Position numbers and translations under genes: made by a program
Assembly (NCBI GenBank): GCA_043812755.1
Contig: JBDRLV010000032.1
Span: 1 to 52,683 of the forward strand
Direction: 5' to 3'
DNA from: JBDRLV01 sp043812755
Lineage (GTDB): Bacteria; Patescibacteriota; Patescibacteriia; UBA9934; GWF2-40-263
Length of the DNA stretch: 52,683 nucleotides
Shown: one piece after another, positions 49,529-52,683 of the stretch
Layout: every line of letters begins with the position of its first letter
How positions within the stretch are numbered: position 1 is the stretch's first letter
The notes under the pieces: generated by a model
What the model saw: the letters and a program-made list of their open reading frames with translations, nothing else
Told to the model about the DNA's origin: nothing
The model's database searches: none

Positions 49529-49598
49529 TGGGGTCAGGTCTGACTACGGACTTTTTTATACTATTAACATTAAAAGTCCGTAGTCAGGCCTGACCCCA
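49529..49598. mobile_element. Empty 70-bp mini element with RAYT-type ends
   Basis: 27-bp arms (49529-49555 and 49572-49598, one mismatch) separated by 16 bp. The outer bases TGGGGTCAGG are shared with elements 1 and 2. No transposase inside, so it is a MITE/REP-like non-autonomous copy. Confidence 0.85.
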
Positions 49599-49612
49599 AT
49601 ATTTACCAATAT

Positions 49613-49999
49613 TTAAATCTCCTCAACAACCGACTCAACAGCAAACGGATCAAGCGTCACAATTACATCAACCCCATACTGTGCATCATTGTACGCGTGT
49701 GTAATAACGAATTCTTTTTGCCCTTCCTCAGGCTCTGAATAAACCACATTACAAGATTCTGTTCCTATTGCCACTGGAGAATCTGAAAAATTATTATCAG
49801 CTGTTAATTGAATCAATACTTCGTTTAAGCATCCACTCACAATTGATCTGGCAATAAGTGCATTCTCTTGAGTCTTAATTGTTGAAAGAGATAGAATGCT
49901 CGATCGTGAAATCGCAACAAAAATAGAAAATATAGCAGCGCTTAACAACAAAACCGCAATAATTATTGCTGACCCAGATTGATTTTTCAAAACATTCAT
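49613..49999 (-). CDS. PilX/GspK-like pilus assembly protein (128 aa)
   Basis: An N-terminal hydrophobic helix follows QSGSAIIIAVLLLSAA, typical of PilX-type minor pilins that lack the Glu5 of class III leaders. The remaining about 95 residues are soluble, with TIKTQENALIARSIVSGC. It overlaps the next pilin gene by 4 bp (49996-49999). Last gene of the pilin cluster. The exact subfamily is uncertain. Confidence 0.75.
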   Translation of the reverse strand: MNVLKNQSGSAIIIAVLLLSAAIFSIFVAISRSSILSLSTIKTQENALIARSIVSGCLNEVLIQLTADNNFSDSPVAIGTESCNVVYSEPEEGQKEFVITHAYNDAQYGVDVIVTLDPFAVESVVEEI

Positions 50000-50517
50000 A
50001 ATTCAATTGTATGAGGGCTAAGTGAAATCGTTAAATCTCCTTCAAATTTTGCTGAATCAAATACGCGTTTTGAATTCTTTGGCTCAAGAGCAAATTCAAA
50101 TTTTAAGCCAGTTAATTCATCACTTGTATTTATTATTCGTTCAATTCGCCACTTTGTAACTCTTATATTATTATCCGTAAACCAAAATGATGGATCTGAA
50201 CCTCTTGTAAACCTTAATCGCGCTGGACTTCCGCTTGTATCAATCGTAACTGTATTGTCATCTGCATCAATAAAAATAAGGCTTCCTAAATCATTGGCAA
50301 AATAAGAAGCTGATGAATTGATTTGCTTTGCTTCAACTATTTCATGTCGCAGTTGCGCCTCAAGAAGCCCAGCTGATTGTTCAATCTGTGCTCTAGCTGC
50401 ATAAATCCCCTGTCTTTCATTTACAAAAAACATGGTTGCAACAATAACAGGCAATAATAAAGCTAATATTGCTATATAGATCAAGATTTCAATCATTGTA
50501 ATTCCGCGCCTGTCCAT
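49996..50517 (-). CDS. Type IV prepilin-like protein (173 aa)
   Basis: Has a short positive leader MDRRG, a prepilin peptidase site G-ITMIE (Glu at +5) and the hydrophobic helix ILIYIAILALLLPVIVATM. The C-terminal about 140 residues resemble a GspJ-like pseudopilin core (EAQLRHEIVEA, NDLGSLIFIDADD). A minor pilin or pseudopilin; the subfamily is unclear. Confidence 0.82.
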   Translation of the reverse strand: MDRRGITMIEILIYIAILALLLPVIVATMFFVNERQGIYAARAQIEQSAGLLEAQLRHEIVEAKQINSSASYFANDLGSLIFIDADDNTVTIDTSGSPARLRFTRGSDPSFWFTDNNIRVTKWRIERIINTSDELTGLKFEFALEPKNSKRVFDSAKFEGDLTISLSPHTIEL

Positions 50518-50524
50518 ATTAATA

Positions 50525-51391
50525 TTAATAAGAAGGTATAAATGGATCAGTAGTTACACTTGAACCATCTGAAAAAATTAATTGCATTGTTAGTGTTGAA
50601 CCAGTCATGTTTTGTCTAAATTGTGTTTTATTCATTTCTCTTGAATCACCATCACCACTCAAGAACACATCAACAATATCAAGTTCTGTACCTGATGGCT
50701 GATCGCCAAGTGGAGTACCAGGACCACTTGATGACCAAACCTTACTTTCTCCCAATAACATCTGCACAATTTCATTGTCATAATCCCAAGTGAGCATAAT
50801 TTTATCAATTGTAATACCAACGCTTGTATAATTTGTTATATACACTTGTCGAAGTTGTTTCCCTCCTGACCATACTGCTTGGGAAATGTCTATTGTCACG
50901 CGCGCAGCCTCTGTTGGTAAAAAACATGATCCTTGAGGATTTTCCCAACGAGTTATATATCGAGAGGATGAAAACTCTTTTGGTCGCATCCCAACATCGC
51001 TCCATGCAACTGTTGCAACAATTTTCTTTGTATCCTCATCAACTGTGCCCCCGCTTTCTACAATCTGGCATGAAGAATCTCTTTGCACTTGTTCAACATC
51101 AATAGCTCTAGTCATTCTGTCTGTGACTTGCTCTGGTCCACCTTCTACGATAAGCCACTTGTTCATACTAAAAATCAAAGCGCCATCCTCTATTATTTCA
51201 ATATCATTAAAATCCATTGTGTTTATTGCCTCAATCCCCTCCTCTGCAACCCAAAGCGCACGCTGATTATCCAAAATCCATCCGCTTGTATAATAAGATG
51301 GATAAATCAAAACAACCAAAGACCCAGCAATAATAGACATGAGCCCAAGGGCTATGATGACTTCAATCATTGATGCGCCTATTTTTTTCAT
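50525..51391 (-). CDS. Type IV prepilin-like protein (288 aa)
   Basis: Leader MKKIG with cleavage site G-ASMIE and the N-terminal helix VIIALGLMSIIAGSLVVLI. The mature part has a GspI/PilV-like look at first (QRALWVAEEGIEAINTMDF), then a beta-rich C-terminal half. Its start overlaps the upstream gene by 4 bp. Part of the pilin cluster. Confidence 0.82.
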   Translation of the reverse strand: MKKIGASMIEVIIALGLMSIIAGSLVVLIYPSYYTSGWILDNQRALWVAEEGIEAINTMDFNDIEIIEDGALIFSMNKWLIVEGGPEQVTDRMTRAIDVEQVQRDSSCQIVESGGTVDEDTKKIVATVAWSDVGMRPKEFSSSRYITRWENPQGSCFLPTEAARVTIDISQAVWSGGKQLRQVYITNYTSVGITIDKIMLTWDYDNEIVQMLLGESKVWSSSGPGTPLGDQPSGTELDIVDVFLSGDGDSREMNKTQFRQNMTGSTLTMQLIFSDGSSVTTDPFIPSY

Positions 51392-51882
51392 AAAGTTTCT
51401 AGAATAGGAATACCAGATTTTGATATTTCTAATAATTCCTGTTTGTTCATATATTCAAGAATAATTGAACCATATTGAGAAGTGTCTCCAGACAATGATG
51501 AAAACACTATTTCATGATCATCTCCTGAGGATGGGATAGCGCCTGATAGCGACACGTTTACAAATTTCACATCCTCACTAAACAAGACACTCAAATCATA
51601 ATCTGGATTCCTTGTTGCATAGCTATCTCCTGAGAAAATAATCACTTCGCTCGCTTTTCTGGAAACATCATCATATGGAATATAAACTCCCCATGCACTT
51701 CCATGCTGAGCACTGCGTGCATTTCTCCCAGCATATCCCATCATGTGATGCAAATCCTGAATACGTGATTGTGAAATCATGGTTCTGATTAAAGAAGTAC
51801 CGCTCCAACCTAAAGTAAAAATAATGAGCGAAATGCCCAATACAATAATTAGTTCTATTGCAGTGAAACCTTTATTATTCAC
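51388..51882 (-). CDS. GspH-like prepilin (164 aa)
   Basis: Leader MNNKG, cleavage site G-FTAIE and helix LIIVLGISLIIFTLGWSG, followed by a GspH/FimT-type globular domain (LHHMMGYAGRNARSAQHG, WGVYIPYDD). First of four consecutive pilin-type genes transcribed together, downstream of pilC/gspF. Confidence 0.85.
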   Translation of the reverse strand: MNNKGFTAIELIIVLGISLIIFTLGWSGTSLIRTMISQSRIQDLHHMMGYAGRNARSAQHGSAWGVYIPYDDVSRKASEVIIFSGDSYATRNPDYDLSVLFSEDVKFVNVSLSGAIPSSGDDHEIVFSSLSGDTSQYGSIILEYMNKQELLEISKSGIPILETL

Positions 51883-51898
51883 ACAAATTATTTTATAT

Positions 51899-52019
51899 CG
51901 GTAGCCGCAGGCTTTTCCGCCTCAGCCAGAGGCTGATGGGCCTTTGGCTCAAAAGGCGGATCAGCCTATGGCTGAAGCCTGCGTTCAATTGATGCGGGGA
52001 CTAAGGCCTGTGGCTACCG
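51899..52019. repeat. CGGTAGCC palindromic repeat
   Basis: The arms CGGTAGCCGCAGGC and GCCTGTGGCTACCG (one mismatch) enclose further nested pairs (GGCTGATGGG, AAGGCGGATCAGCC). Located between the pilC gene and the first pilin gene. Related to the inner part of 22529-22646. Confidence 0.8.
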
Positions 52020-52051
52020 TATCTAGTGTTTAATTATCAGCAAATCCATTT

Positions 52052-52683
52052 CTAGTATCCACTCAACACTGAATACATTGGCGTAATGATAGAAAGTGCA
52101 AGCACCATAACAATAACACCAATGCAAACAATAAGCATTGGTTCAAAAAGATTAGACAAATACTTTGTCATTGACTTTATTTCAAGCTCGTAAAAATCAG
52201 CAAGATACAAAAACATTTTATCAAGTGTTCCTGACTCCTCGCCTACTGCAATCAAGCGCCGTGCAATTGGAGGCATTAATTTCTGATGCCTTGCAAAAGA
52301 CTGTGCAAGGCCTTTGCCTTGATCAACATCTTTACTAGCCTGATTAATCAATTTTTTATAATAATAATTTTTTAGAATCGGAGCAGTAATGGTTATGACC
52401 TCCCCCATTGGAACACCACTTTTTAAAAGAGTGCCCATCATTCTTGTTATACGTGCCAAATTTAGATTCTTAATAAAACTTCCAACAATTGGAGTTCTAA
52501 GCAAAACCCAGTGAGAAACTTTTTTTACAGGTGTAAAACGAAGAATAATAAGAGCTGTAATAATTATGATTAATGATAAAAGAATAATCTCTCTGCCATA
52601 ATTTGAAATAAAAACAGAAAACCAAAGAACAAAACGCGTTGACCAAGGAAGTTCAACATCAAGCGATCTAAACATGTTCGTAA
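52052..52683 (-). CDS. PilC/GspF-family platform protein (partial, C-terminal half)
   Basis: The inner-membrane platform of type IV pilus or type II secretion assembly. The visible part has the second GspF repeat: TPIVGSFIKNLNLARITRMMGTLLKSGV, then LIAVGEESGTLDKMFLYLADFYE, and two membrane helices including the C-terminal IVCIGVIVMVLALSIITPMY. The gene continues beyond the window's right edge; the last complete residues before it are TNMFRSLD. It precedes the prepilin genes in the same direction. Confidence 0.92.
   Translation of the reverse strand, partial: TNMFRSLDVELPWSTRFVLWFSVFISNYGREIILLSLIIIITALIILRFTPVKKVSHWVLLRTPIVGSFIKNLNLARITRMMGTLLKSGVPMGEVITITAPILKNYYYKKLINQASKDVDQGKGLAQSFARHQKLMPPIARRLIAVGEESGTLDKMFLYLADFYELEIKSMTKYLSNLFEPMLIVCIGVIVMVLALSIITPMYSVLSGY

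Overview
The window looks like a chromosomal segment of a Candidate Phyla Radiation (Patescibacteria) bacterium, probably of the Parcubacteria type. This is inference from gene content, not from a marker gene. The signs are AT-rich DNA with mostly SD-poor genes, a large Cys-rich protein family seen often in CPR genomes, a DUF3179 protein, an S-layer-type protein with the C-terminal domain common in that group, type IV pilins, an F-type ATP synthase with a short delta subunit, and many intergenic palindromic repeats. Nearly everything is on the minus strand. I saw no rRNA, tRNA or CRISPR array.

Layout: 1-6.2 kb holds a partial nucleotidyltransferase, two tandem Cys-rich paralogues, lysS and greA, each junction except lysS-proximal coding ends carrying one copy of a palindromic repeat. 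6.5-10.6 kb is a giant exported metalloprotease. 10.7-15.7 kb is the cell-shape cluster mreB-mreC-mreD-mrdA, with a small membrane protein and a DUF721/DciA-like gene upstream. 15.7-16.7 kb is a RAYT-type transposase element inserted between that DUF721 gene and a helicase-nuclease fusion (16.7-19.7 kb). 19.8-20.9 kb holds two divergent paralogous genes of unknown function, each with its own promoter, strong ribosome binding site and terminator. Then come a CPA2 antiporter and the full atp operon (22.7-29.8 kb).

30-31.2 kb is an unknown plus-strand gene, followed by a second RAYT element. 32.2-36.9 kb holds metG-cvpA-tatD and DUF3179-rsmI. 37-42 kb is mixed: a superoxide dismutase with a truncated peroxiredoxin leader, pepA, membrane proteins and an ATP-cone/Mrr nuclease. 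43-46.1 kb encodes two cell-surface proteins, followed by a patatin, a slipin, and a PRPP synthetase gene broken by an in-frame stop. 49.6-52.7 kb is a type IV pilus/pseudopilus operon running off the window.

The most unusual signals are: (a) three elements built on the same 12-nt terminal core, two carrying RAYT transposases and one a 70-bp empty hairpin, one of them flanked by a 39-bp direct repeat that duplicates the start of the DUF721 gene; (b) the tandem Cys-rich genes duplicated together with their upstream repeat; (c) a set of four stand-alone, GC-richer genes with consensus promoters and strong Shine-Dalgarno sequences in a genome whose other genes mostly lack them; (d) repeats that touch or enter coding regions (atpA stop, slipin stop, rsmI interior).
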